Shown here: positions 17,775 through 25,122 of the stretch, one piece after another | Layout of the letters: each line of letters starts with the position of its first letter | Numbering within the stretch: the stretch's first letter is position 1 | NCBI RefSeq assembly: GCF_040358985.1 | Contig: NZ_CP132933.1 | Location: 1 to 64,000 of the forward strand | Source: Tunturibacter empetritectus | GTDB lineage: Bacteria > Acidobacteriota > Terriglobia > Terriglobales > Acidobacteriaceae | DNA length: 64,000 nt | Direction: 5' to 3' | Program-made: the position numbers and the translations under genes | Notes under the pieces: generated by a model | Database searches by the model: none | What the model was told of the DNA's origin: nothing | What the model saw: only the letters and a program-made list of their open reading frames with translations

Positions 17775-18154
17775 AGTTTTCTCCTTATGAAGCGAATTTT
17801 GGGTAAAGGAAATGGGTTGTGCTCTCAAAAGAGCCTTCGTGCAGTGGCTTTTTGTCCTCCTTTCGTGTTGGGCTTTGCGGTCCACAGCCCTATCGCCACG
17901 CGGTACAATCCGCCGCCGTGTACACGTTGCTGTGTTACCACAAACTTGTGTAATCATGCACAACTTATAGCGAGTCTTCCGCTTCGTGTCAACACACTTT
18001 TCATACCCACAATTTTGTGTACAAGACACAATAAGGCATCTCCACATTTGTGTGTGTGCTTTGGAGGTTGCTAAGATTTTGCAGAGATCGCTATACCGGG
18101 AGGTTGCGGTGTGCTCTTATCATCTTGCGCGAGGTCCACATCGACACCGATTCC
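17775..18154. promoter_or_regulatory. Divergent control region of the T4SS block and xre gene, with TTGTG palindromes
   Basis: This gene-free stretch separates the pilin gene (minus) from the XRE regulator (plus). It carries two copies of the 12-bp palindrome CACAANNTTGTG at 17939-17950 (centre AC) and 18008-18019 (centre TT), and a shorter relative CACATTTGTG at 18043-18052. The local composition is AT-rich compared with the neighbouring genes. The divergent XRE protein is the obvious candidate to bind these sites and control conjugation and itself. A related palindrome precedes the CHAT gene at 24493. Confidence 0.6.
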
Positions 18155-18424
18155 ATGCTGCGATACGACTACAAAAAGTTCTCAGCGGCTTTAGGTAAGC
18201 GAGTCAAACTGTTGCGCAAGGAGCGCGGGCTGACCTTGCGCGCACTTGTTGTTCAGCATGGCTTTCACTTGACGCAGATACAACGTATAGAGAAAGGTGA
18301 TGGTCTCTCAGTGCCGACTCTGCTTCGGATTGCCGAAGTTTTTCAAATACCTGTCGAAGAACTGGTCGCCGGTCTAGGCTTGGTCGAGGGCGGCGAGTCG
18401 CGAACAAAATCGTCAAAGAAATAG
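18155..18424 (+). CDS. XRE/Cro-type helix-turn-helix regulator
   Basis: The 89-residue protein is essentially one HTH domain: LGKRVKLLRKERGLTLRALVVQ, a recognition-helix region HFHLTQIQRIEKGDGLSVPTLLRIAEVF (in outline) and IPVEELVAG. The bare-domain architecture suits a repressor of divergent promoters. The start at 18155 is the in-frame ATG where homology to HTH proteins begins; its ribosome site is weak (GAGGT about 20 bases upstream), so expression may be low or leader-controlled. It probably controls the T4SS block it faces. Confidence 0.85.
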   Translation: MLRYDYKKFSAALGKRVKLLRKERGLTLRALVVQHGFHLTQIQRIEKGDGLSVPTLLRIAEVFQIPVEELVAGLGLVEGGESRTKSSKK

Positions 18425-18492
18425 TTCTCCCTTTCCACAGAGTCTGCAACTCGCTGTTGGCGGTCAGTTACAGACACGTAGTAAATTTGACT

Positions 18493-18557
18493 TCTACCCT
18501 CTAAGCGAGATGAGAGGGGCTCTTTTGGACACCATTGAGCACTTTTTTTTGCAGAGA
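18493..18557 (+). repeat. Long dispersed repeat, copy 1 (partner at 45796-45860)
   Basis: About 65 bases match a second copy 27.3 kb away in the same orientation, including the shared core CTAAGCGAGATGAGA and GACACCATTG. In this copy CCCTCT and AGAGGG form an inverted repeat around AAGCGAGATG, followed by a T-rich run at 18541-18550. It ends about 10 bases before the sigma-factor ATG, so it forms the sigma gene's 5' leader. Function unknown. Confidence 0.7.
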
Positions 18558-18567
18558 TGATTTGCCA

Positions 18568-19143
18568 ATGACTCGGGCTCACTTACATCTCGTGGACACA
18601 AACGGAACCGTTGTTTGTGCAGCGGTCGAAACCGCTGTAGAGCGGTCGTTTCATTGGGTACTGAGGGATTACCCTCAAGTCGATCCGGCGATGATTGCGA
18701 ACTGGGCTGAAGAAGTAGCTCACAGCATGCAAGAGCGAGCAACGATCCTTATTTCACCTCAACGCTACGCATACTCCGCACTCAAAGGCAAAGTTCGCGA
18801 CTGGATGAGGAGTGGAGCGGCCAGAGAGCAAGTCGCCGGGATTGGGCGTGACCTTGAAAGTATTGGTGGCCTGAGTGGTTCTTTTCAGGGCGCTATCGAT
18901 CGTAAAATACTCTTTGAACAACTAAAAGCAACCCTGAATGAACGGGACAGGTATATTCTCGTTCTGCTTTTGCAAGATAAAACGAGCCCGGCAACTGTCG
19001 CGAATGCGCTGGGAACGACATACTCCGCAGCCGCGAAAGCCATCCAGCGCGTCAAAGAGCGCTTAGCTTCCACATTGACTGGTGCTCGCAAAATAGATGA
19101 TCCGGGCCACGGCTCACCACAATTTTGCGAGACGAAAGGGTAG
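18568..19143 (+). CDS. Sigma-70-like (ECF-type) RNA polymerase sigma factor
   Basis: The 191-residue protein has the two-domain layout of small sigma factors. The N-terminal half (residues about 35-95) would be region 2 (helical, ending KGKVRDWMRSGAAREQ). The C-terminal half has the region 4 helix-turn-helix: LNERDRYILVLLLQDKTSPATVANALGTTYSAAAKAIQRVKERL in outline. The ATG at 18568 is used; an in-frame TTG at 18535 lies inside the dispersed repeat. The next gene encodes a zinc-type anti-sigma factor whose start follows within a few bases, so the pair is an operon. Region 2 is divergent, so the promoter class cannot be predicted. Confidence 0.78.
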   Translation: MTRAHLHLVDTNGTVVCAAVETAVERSFHWVLRDYPQVDPAMIANWAEEVAHSMQERATILISPQRYAYSALKGKVRDWMRSGAAREQVAGIGRDLESIGGLSGSFQGAIDRKILFEQLKATLNERDRYILVLLLQDKTSPATVANALGTTYSAAAKAIQRVKERLASTLTGARKIDDPGHGSPQFCETKG

Positions 19144-19150
19144 ATCGTCA

Positions 19151-19906
19151 TTGAACCCGGATCTGATGAAGGACTTCCTTCTTGAGGCATTTCCGAATCC
19201 CGAGCGAAAAGGCTGTCCTGACGACAAAACGCTAGAAGCCCTGGCTGAGGATAGGCTGCCGGCAGAGCATCCGGCCCGCCTTCATGTTGGATCTTGTTCT
19301 GAATGTTATGCCGAGTACCGGCATTACCGCTTGGATTGGGAAGAATCGAAGGCCGTCGCCTCTACGTCCAACTCCGAAGCCATTTCTGGCTCTGTCGAGG
19401 GGCCGCCTTCCAACTCTGGGCGAGTCCCAAAAACCTCGCGCCTGAGGGTTGTTCCTTTGGCATTGGCGGCCTCTCTGATTGTGATGTGTAGCGGCGGTTA
19501 TGTAGCATTCAGACACTACCATTCAGCGAACGCTCCGAACGGCCAGGTTGCCTCTGCTCAGCCTGTAAGCGCTACGGTTGATCTTTTCAATAGCGGCACC
19601 CTGAGAGGGGCTGATGATGAGACAACCCCGTTGAAAGAGGTCTCATTGCCAGCCGCGATCGTCCACCTTTCGGTTGTGCTTCCCCGCTTCAGCGAAGTGG
19701 GCAGCTATAACGTGAATGTGTCCCAAGACAAGACTGGAAGCCAAATCATCGCAACGGGGGCTGGGAATGCAGTTGAAAGAGACGGAGGAAAGGTCTCGGT
19801 GAATGTAACGCTCGATCTGCGAGCTGCCAAGCCAGGAGCCTACTTCCTCGCGACTGTGCGAGGCACTGACAACGGCACGTACTACTATCCACTGAAGATT
19901 AATTAG
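19151..19906 (+). CDS. Membrane-bound zinc-type anti-sigma factor with periplasmic sensor domain
   Basis: The N-terminal domain carries HVGSCSECY, the H-x3-C-x2-C motif of zinc anti-sigma (ZAS/zf-HC2) proteins, preceded by a helix ending LPAEHPARL. This part should sit in the cytoplasm and hold the sigma factor. One membrane helix follows (VVPLALAASLIVMCSGGYVAF, near residues 102-122), then about 130 residues predicted to be periplasmic and all-beta, ending in GTYYYPLKIN. The start is uncertain: TTG at 19151 (AAAGGG ten bases upstream) or ATG at 19166. It directly follows the sigma gene and precedes the S41 peptidase gene. Confidence 0.75.
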   Translation: MNPDLMKDFLLEAFPNPERKGCPDDKTLEALAEDRLPAEHPARLHVGSCSECYAEYRHYRLDWEESKAVASTSNSEAISGSVEGPPSNSGRVPKTSRLRVVPLALAASLIVMCSGGYVAFRHYHSANAPNGQVASAQPVSATVDLFNSGTLRGADDETTPLKEVSLPAAIVHLSVVLPRFSEVGSYNVNVSQDKTGSQIIATGAGNAVERDGGKVSVNVTLDLRAAKPGAYFLATVRGTDNGTYYYPLKIN

Positions 19907-19936
19907 CTCTGGTTGCGGCATCATAGGGATGTGGAT

Positions 19937-21235
19937 ATGAATACTCCCCCTAGCCATGAGTCGGGCCTGACGGACAAAGCGAGACACGATGTTCTTGAGC
20001 GTGTTCTGAAGGCTCTCGAATCAAAATTCTACAAACCGGAACTCCTCGGGCAAGACTGGCAGAACGCGGTCGCGAACCATCGGGCCACAATTGAATCCGC
20101 GGCGACGGCTGACGCTTTCGAGCAGGCGATGATGGAGCTGCTGCAAACGCTCAAAACTTCGCATCTGGGTTTTTTCCACGGAGCAGCACGGAGGGCATCA
20201 AGTCGGGCGGCACTGAGCGCAACTTACCTCTCTGACGAAACCGCCTACGGCTCACGATGGATTTTTCAAGATGTGCATGACGGGGGAGCTGCAGCCGTCG
20301 CATGTGTTGAGCCAGGAAATATCCTCCTTCGGGTGGACGGCAAAGAAATAGTCCCGCCTCAGCACCCGGTGTTCCCGATGGGAAAGACTTCAAACCTTGA
20401 CATCGTTGCAAACGATGGAACAGAGAGGAGCGTCGTAGTCAATGTCTCCAGGCCAAAGGGTAAGAAACTCCATTTCGTTGAGCCTACCCTTGTTCAATCA
20501 AGGAAATTGAGCGACCATACCGGCTACCTCAAGGTCGCTATGTTCCCAGGAATGCTCGGAGTCGAAGTCTCGAACGCAATGTCCGCCGCCATCGCGGAGC
20601 TCGGCAATATCGAACGCCTCATCGTAGACCTTCGGGGCAATACAGGTGGTGGCGCCGGATCGCTGCGCCTGATGAGTCTGTTGACCCCAGACCGAGTGCC
20701 GGTCGGTTATGCTGCCGATAAACGCTGGGCAACGCGTGATCTGTCCTCGATAAAAACTTCGTTTCCCCGCTTGGGCAAGATTCCCTCATCAACACGCTTC
20801 CTCTGGCTGCTGGGTCTGCGATATTTGCCGGCATTCATTACCAAATCTCCTATTGTTCTGGAGTCTGAGGGTTTAGGCTCGAAGCCTTATGACGGCAACA
20901 TCGTCCTGCTCGTGGATCGCCACACGGCGAGTGCTGCTGAGATGGTCACAGTATTCGCGAAGGAAAATAAGCTCGCGACGATTGTTGGTGAAAAGACTGC
21001 CGGTCGGCTCTTGTCTGCAACTTCGGTAAAAGTTGGGCACGGTTTTCGGCTCGCCCTCCCGACAGGGGCTTATTACACATGGAGAGGTACTGCTCTTGAG
21101 GGCAGCCCGATTGAACCTGATGTGATCAGCGAATTCGATTGGCAGGACAGAAGACATGGCAACGATCAGCAGTTTGAGACGGCACTAAAGGCCGTAAGTG
21201 GCGAATATCCGGTTAGCTCCCCACAACTTCGATGA
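19937..21235 (+). CDS. S41-family (C-terminal processing type) peptidase
   Basis: S41 peptidases are serine proteases with a Ser-Lys dyad that often trim unfolded or C-terminal segments. This 432-residue protein has a helical N-terminal domain, a PDZ-like section (VEPGNILLRVDGKEI), then the peptidase core: LIVDLRGNTGGGAGSL, NIVLLVDRHTASAAEM (likely catalytic Ser) and VGEKTAGRLL (likely Lys), ending with ALEGSPIEPDVI as usual. There is no signal peptide, so unlike CtpA it may act in the cytoplasm. It lies 30 bases after the anti-sigma gene and is probably part of that operon. Confidence 0.85.
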   Translation: MNTPPSHESGLTDKARHDVLERVLKALESKFYKPELLGQDWQNAVANHRATIESAATADAFEQAMMELLQTLKTSHLGFFHGAARRASSRAALSATYLSDETAYGSRWIFQDVHDGGAAAVACVEPGNILLRVDGKEIVPPQHPVFPMGKTSNLDIVANDGTERSVVVNVSRPKGKKLHFVEPTLVQSRKLSDHTGYLKVAMFPGMLGVEVSNAMSAAIAELGNIERLIVDLRGNTGGGAGSLRLMSLLTPDRVPVGYAADKRWATRDLSSIKTSFPRLGKIPSSTRFLWLLGLRYLPAFITKSPIVLESEGLGSKPYDGNIVLLVDRHTASAAEMVTVFAKENKLATIVGEKTAGRLLSATSVKVGHGFRLALPTGAYYTWRGTALEGSPIEPDVISEFDWQDRRHGNDQQFETALKAVSGEYPVSSPQLR

Positions 21236-21395
21236 GTGCATTGCCCTGTTACCGTCATTTCAGAATGGCTGCATTCGTTCGGCCTCTCCGAAGATCTCAT
21301 CATCCCCGCCCTAGAAGGCTTCGGCCTCGAAATCGTAGAGCAAGTCGCGATCCCGGTTACATCTGAAATTCCTTTTGCGTTGAGAATGCTTAGCT
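21236..21395 (+). pseudogene. Possible 3' fragment of a GTP cyclohydrolase II-like gene
   Basis: One frame of this gap reads ISEWLHSFGL...PALEGFGLEIVEQVAIPVT...ending at a TAA near 21396. The stretch FGLEIVEQV with a following proline resembles the C-terminal part of RibA (GTP cyclohydrolase II). There is no start, no ribosome site and no upstream homology, so if real it is a remnant. The similarity is short and the call is weak. Confidence 0.25.
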
Positions 21396-21420
21396 AACCA
21401 ACAAAGAAGCCATCGTCGTT

Positions 21421-21726
21421 CTACTTTCTGGCCTGGGACTCAATTAGGCGAATTATTAGACAAAGGATGAAAAAGTTAACAATTGGACCGAATAGCAACA
21501 CTATAAAATTTAGGCCGTGGTGGCCGGAGCCATACCAATAATTCAGGAGTTCGGTCCAAGGAAAAGAGGCGTAAGCAATCACCAAAGAACCGACTGCATA
21601 AACACCTAATGACAATAGGAAATCAAATTTGACCGCCAAAATAACACCCATCCAAGATAATGCGACGAGTCCAAGGTAAGAAAACACTAGTGCTTTACCG
21701 ATCGTCCTTTGGGGTAGAAATCGCAA
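21421..21726 (-). CDS. Small polytopic membrane protein of unknown function
   Basis: The 101-residue protein is strongly hydrophobic with about three or four membrane helices (near residues 12-32, 37-52, 74-94) and a basic C-terminus. I do not recognise the family. Its DNA is richer in A and T than the flanking genes (codons such as AAT, TTA, ATA), suggesting a separate origin. It stands alone between the S41 and CHAT genes, in the same direction as CHAT but about 150 bases downstream of that gene's stop. Confidence 0.5.
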   Translation of the reverse strand: MRFLPQRTIGKALVFSYLGLVALSWMGVILAVKFDFLLSLGVYAVGSLVIAYASFPWTELLNYWYGSGHHGLNFIVLLFGPIVNFFILCLIIRLIESQARK

Positions 21727-21873
21727 GTCGAACCTCGTAAACCGAATTTGGAGTTCGCCGTCATCTCCACGCTATCAGCACGAACCGTCCGGAACAATTC
21801 TCAGTTGGTGCAAAATCGCCATTGCGCTCAGCGACAGCTCCGGGGACTTGTCTATCTGTGGGTACCGCCCGTC

Positions 21874-24471
21874 TCACAATGTGCCGTTTGGGTCTCCGAC
21901 AACCTGGAAGCTCGCCCAATAGTACGGCGGCACTCCCTTGTCTAGCAGCTCCATTTGAGCAGCACGAAGAGCGTCTACTTTCCTTTGGTGGTTGGCGAGC
22001 TGTGAGTAGAACTGCGCCATCAGGTGTTCGGTGGTGTGGTCCTCCAGCTCCCAAAGCGTGGACACAACGGAATCGGCTCCTGCCTCGATAAAGGCGTTCA
22101 CAAGGTTTGCTACACCCGTTTGTCCAACCGGCCCGACACCGGTATTGCAGGCTGAGAGAGTGACCAATTTCGCTTTCAGATGGAGGCCGCGGATTTCGCG
22201 CACTTGCAACAAGCCATCCTCTGCGCTGGTTGTTTGTTCCGGCGCGAATACCAACGCTGATCGGTCGGGATAGTCTAGGTCGGCATACCCATGAAGAGCA
22301 AGATGTACAACCTCCGTACTCTCCATCGAGACTTGCTTGAAACGCGATTCCGTCGCGTCTGCTCCTAAGAGGATCGTGCTTGGATGTGGCAGGTCGCCCG
22401 CAATTGTTTCCACTTCTTTCTTGCTGTCTGGGAGCGGTATAAGCTGGCTGCGTTGAGGTCCGTTTATAGCTCTTAGAACCGGATTCCGGGTGTCGGCAGG
22501 TTGAGTCCATGCAGCGACTCCGATGTACGGCATGGCAACCGCTTCCCTGCTTTCGCTGCGTCTCGATAGCAGCTCGTAGACCGTGGACGAAGGTGCCACA
22601 TCGACAGTATGGGTCTTGAGGACGTAAGCGGTGTTATCAGCAAGCGCCGAAAATGGCAGAAGATGAAGTGAGCCATCGGGAATAATCACAAGGTCTGCTT
22701 TTTCGCTGTACTGCTTGATTGGCTCTATTAGTTCCGAAAAGAGATGCTGTGCGAGAGCTCGATCTTCCTTCTGATCGTGAATTTCCTTCCTGTAGCGGTT
22801 GGCGTCTGCTTCAATCACGCTCTTGGAAGGCAACTGGTAAGGCGTCACAGTCTCGCGTGTGATGGCGAAAGCATAGGAGTTGGGTTCTGCAAGCACGTAT
22901 TCGATCAGTAGGGCGTTTGCCGATAGGCTGCGCTGCAACTCCGACAAACGAACTGGATGCGCGATGGTCTGCTGCGTTAGCGCGCTGGGGCTGATCCGCA
23001 GCTCAGTGTTGTATATCGCGCTCGTGAGCGCTTCCCTTCTAGCGGGGTCGTCGGTGTTGATAAGGGCGACGTTTAGATCCGTCAGTTCCCTTTCTTCCGG
23101 CGTGGGCGCGTGAACGGGTTGGCTCGTGTGGTGTTCAAGTGCCTCTGTTTCGATACGGCCACGCACTTTCTCTAGCATCTGTAATGCTTCGTTGTAGTGC
23201 TTTTGAGCGCAAAGAGAAGCGAAGTAGCCCGAGTAAACATCGCTCATCTCCGCAAGTAAGTATCGTTCAATGTTCGTTGTCGCGGCGTGCTGGATCATTT
23301 CATCGACCAGGGCGACACTCTTTCGATAAAGAGTGTCTGCTTCCTGGGTGTTGCCCATCTTCTCAGTAATCTCAGCCTTGATTGCGAGATTGCGCGGAAC
23401 TAGGTAAAGCTCGTCGGCAATGTGGGTGTTCGCTGCAATGGCTGCGTTGATCGCGCCCAAAGCTGCGGTAAGGTCGCCGGTGTGCTCGTAGGCTTGAGCA
23501 AGCAACCCTCCTGCATCCGTTACCCCGCGATAGTTCTCGGTTTTTTCTGAAATCGAGACTGCTTGCTTGTAATCCGGGATAGCAGCGCTCCACTCTCCTC
23601 GCTCTCGGTTGATGGAGCCACGAGAGATGTAAACTTGCGCCTTATGCTGTTCGTAAATGGTTCCCTGAAGCCGCGAGAGAGATGCGTTGGCAAGAGCCAA
23701 GGCTGAATCGTACTGTTTCAATCCCGCGAGCGCGTCGATCTTCGCGTAAACCGCTATCGTTGGGTATGCGAGAGCTGGATTCGACTCTGCAATCTTGATT
23801 GCCTGATCGAGCGGAGTAAGAGCCTCTTTATAGCGACGAAGCTGCACAAGTCCAGCTCCGAATACGCTTGCATAGCGGACGGTCGCGGCGGGATCGTGTT
23901 CGACTTTTGAAAGTCCCCACGCTCGCACAACCTGCTTCTTCGCTGTATCGGTGTCGCCAAGGATAAAAGCGGCGATGCCCTGCTCACCTTCAGCTCGTGA
24001 GGCAAGTTCGAAATGGCGTTGCTTCAATGCAAGCGCCTTTACTTCCTCCCATGTAGACCGTGCCTGTCCCGCGTCGTAATTCGTCTCCAGCATTCCCCGG
24101 ATTGTGAGAATACGGAGTCTGGTTTCGGCCTCTTGAGCTGCAGGGCTTCCCAGGTCTTGGGTCAGTTGGAAGATTTTGCCCGGAACACTACCCGATTCGT
24201 CTGGTGGGACCTGGCTCACTTCGGCATACAGCGCTTTGGAGTGTTGCTTTTGAGCGTCGAACAGATGCTGCGCTCTCGCGTACAAAGGCTGTGCATCTGC
24301 CCAGCGATTCCCCCACGCTAAGGTATCGGCCCTGTCGAGCAAGCCTTCCGCTGACTCAGGGGGAGCGGAGCTGTGGTGCGGTGAAATCAGGTAAAAGTAA
24401 GTGCTTCCAAGGACTACGAGTGTGACACCGAAAACTGCAAGAATCCTTTTGCCCCAACTGGCTCGCGACAT
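21874..24471 (-). CDS. Membrane-anchored TPR-CHAT protein (caspase-like peptidase)
   Basis: CHAT domains are caspase-fold cysteine peptidases. Here the 865-residue protein starts with a signal anchor (residues about 9-30, KRILAVFGVTLVVLGSTYFYL; positive charges before it predict an outside-facing body). It continues with TPR repeats (about 40-480) and ends in a CHAT domain from about 520: LVIIPDGSLHLLPFSAL, VVHLALHGYADLDYPDRSAL (catalytic His in the LHG) and LVTLSACNTGVG (catalytic Cys), then GADSVVSTLWELED. Both catalytic residues are intact. A perfect inverted repeat lies 22 bases upstream of the ATG. The neighbours (sigma, anti-sigma, S41) suggest a proteolytic signalling role, but the gene is on the opposite strand. 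Confidence 0.9.
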   Translation of the reverse strand: MSRASWGKRILAVFGVTLVVLGSTYFYLISPHHSSAPPESAEGLLDRADTLAWGNRWADAQPLYARAQHLFDAQKQHSKALYAEVSQVPPDESGSVPGKIFQLTQDLGSPAAQEAETRLRILTIRGMLETNYDAGQARSTWEEVKALALKQRHFELASRAEGEQGIAAFILGDTDTAKKQVVRAWGLSKVEHDPAATVRYASVFGAGLVQLRRYKEALTPLDQAIKIAESNPALAYPTIAVYAKIDALAGLKQYDSALALANASLSRLQGTIYEQHKAQVYISRGSINRERGEWSAAIPDYKQAVSISEKTENYRGVTDAGGLLAQAYEHTGDLTAALGAINAAIAANTHIADELYLVPRNLAIKAEITEKMGNTQEADTLYRKSVALVDEMIQHAATTNIERYLLAEMSDVYSGYFASLCAQKHYNEALQMLEKVRGRIETEALEHHTSQPVHAPTPEERELTDLNVALINTDDPARREALTSAIYNTELRISPSALTQQTIAHPVRLSELQRSLSANALLIEYVLAEPNSYAFAITRETVTPYQLPSKSVIEADANRYRKEIHDQKEDRALAQHLFSELIEPIKQYSEKADLVIIPDGSLHLLPFSALADNTAYVLKTHTVDVAPSSTVYELLSRRSESREAVAMPYIGVAAWTQPADTRNPVLRAINGPQRSQLIPLPDSKKEVETIAGDLPHPSTILLGADATESRFKQVSMESTEVVHLALHGYADLDYPDRSALVFAPEQTTSAEDGLLQVREIRGLHLKAKLVTLSACNTGVGPVGQTGVANLVNAFIEAGADSVVSTLWELEDHTTEHLMAQFYSQLANHQRKVDALRAAQMELLDKGVPPYYWASFQVVGDPNGTL

Positions 24472-24492
24472 GGCATCATCTTATCGAAGATG

Positions 24493-24510
24493 TACACATA
24501 TTTGTGTGTA
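24493..24510. promoter_or_regulatory. Perfect inverted repeat upstream of the CHAT gene
   Basis: TACACA and TGTGTA arms of 6 bp enclose a 6-base centre. It lies 22-39 bases upstream of the CHAT ATG, where a repressor would block the promoter. Its CACA...TTGTG content resembles the palindromes in front of the XRE regulator at 17939 and 18008, so the same protein may bind all of them. Confidence 0.55.
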
Positions 24511-24568
24511 GGAAGCTCCCTTGTCCTCAGTACCTGCCGCGAAATCACGTATCACTCGTTCTTCGTTG

Positions 24569-25007
24569 TGCCAGCCAACCTCTCTAGGTGGAATCAAGGC
24601 GATTAATAGAGAGGTTGACTGGCACGCCCACGGCCTAAATGATTTGTTTGCATCATTTCCGTTGCATTTTCCACACCTACCCTTCAGTGTTTTTGCCAGC
24701 GTACCTCTCGATCAGTTGAAATTCGCTGAATTGGGGTGTCAAAACTTCCGAATTAGAGAGGTTGGCTGGCAAAAAGAGGGTCTTGGGGTGCTCAAGACGG
24801 GTTCCGATTGGATTTGGGAACACCATAGAGAGGTCCGCTGGCAGCAAGAACAGCGTAGAGAGGTCCGCTGGCAGCAAATAGAGAGGCTCGCTGGCAGAAT
24901 AGAGAGGTCTGCTGGCATTAAGCGAGAGGAACGCTGGCACAGGTAGTGAGAGGTGTGTTGGCAGCTCTAGAGAGGTGCGCTGGCAAAGATAGAGAGGTGC
25001 GCTGGCA
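24569..25007. repeat. Iteron array: 11 copies of an 18-bp repeat
   Basis: The consensus is TAGAGAGGTNNGCTGGCA. Copies start at 24607, 24754, 24826, 24856, 24879, 24900, 24922, 24946, 24968 and 24990 on the plus strand, and one inverted copy occupies 24569-24586. The last seven steps are 21-24 bp (about two helical turns), with 30 bp before them. The outer pair (24569 and 24607) faces each other across 20 bp, like an operator for RepA autoregulation or a handcuffing site. These are binding sites for the RepA encoded just downstream. Confidence 0.93.
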
Positions 25008-25122
25008 AAGATTAGGGTATAAACGTAGGCACAACAGCCACTTGCAAAAACCTATAGTACTTAAAGCGTTTTAAAGTATTTGCTTTTCTTATAGTATTCA
25101 CCAAGCAACAACAGTTCACACG

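Larger units (their letters stand above)
24472..25122. other. Replication origin region: iterons and AT-rich tract
   Basis: About 650 bases between the CHAT gene and repA form a classical iteron origin. Eleven iterons occupy 24569-25007. They are followed by an AT-rich stretch (25010-25110) containing two TATAGTA copies and AAAGCGTTTTAAAG, the expected unwinding zone. RepA starts at 25123 immediately after it. I did not find a convincing DnaA box. Confidence 0.85.

Noticed and set aside
18155..21235. Toxin-antitoxin unit built on the XRE gene and the sigma gene
   Set aside because: The downstream genes are recognisable sigma, anti-sigma and peptidase proteins rather than a small toxin.
24569..25007. 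CRISPR array (regular short repeats)
   Set aside because: The repeats are 18 bp with spacers of only 3-12 bp, one copy is inverted, and a RepA gene follows. It is an iteron array.
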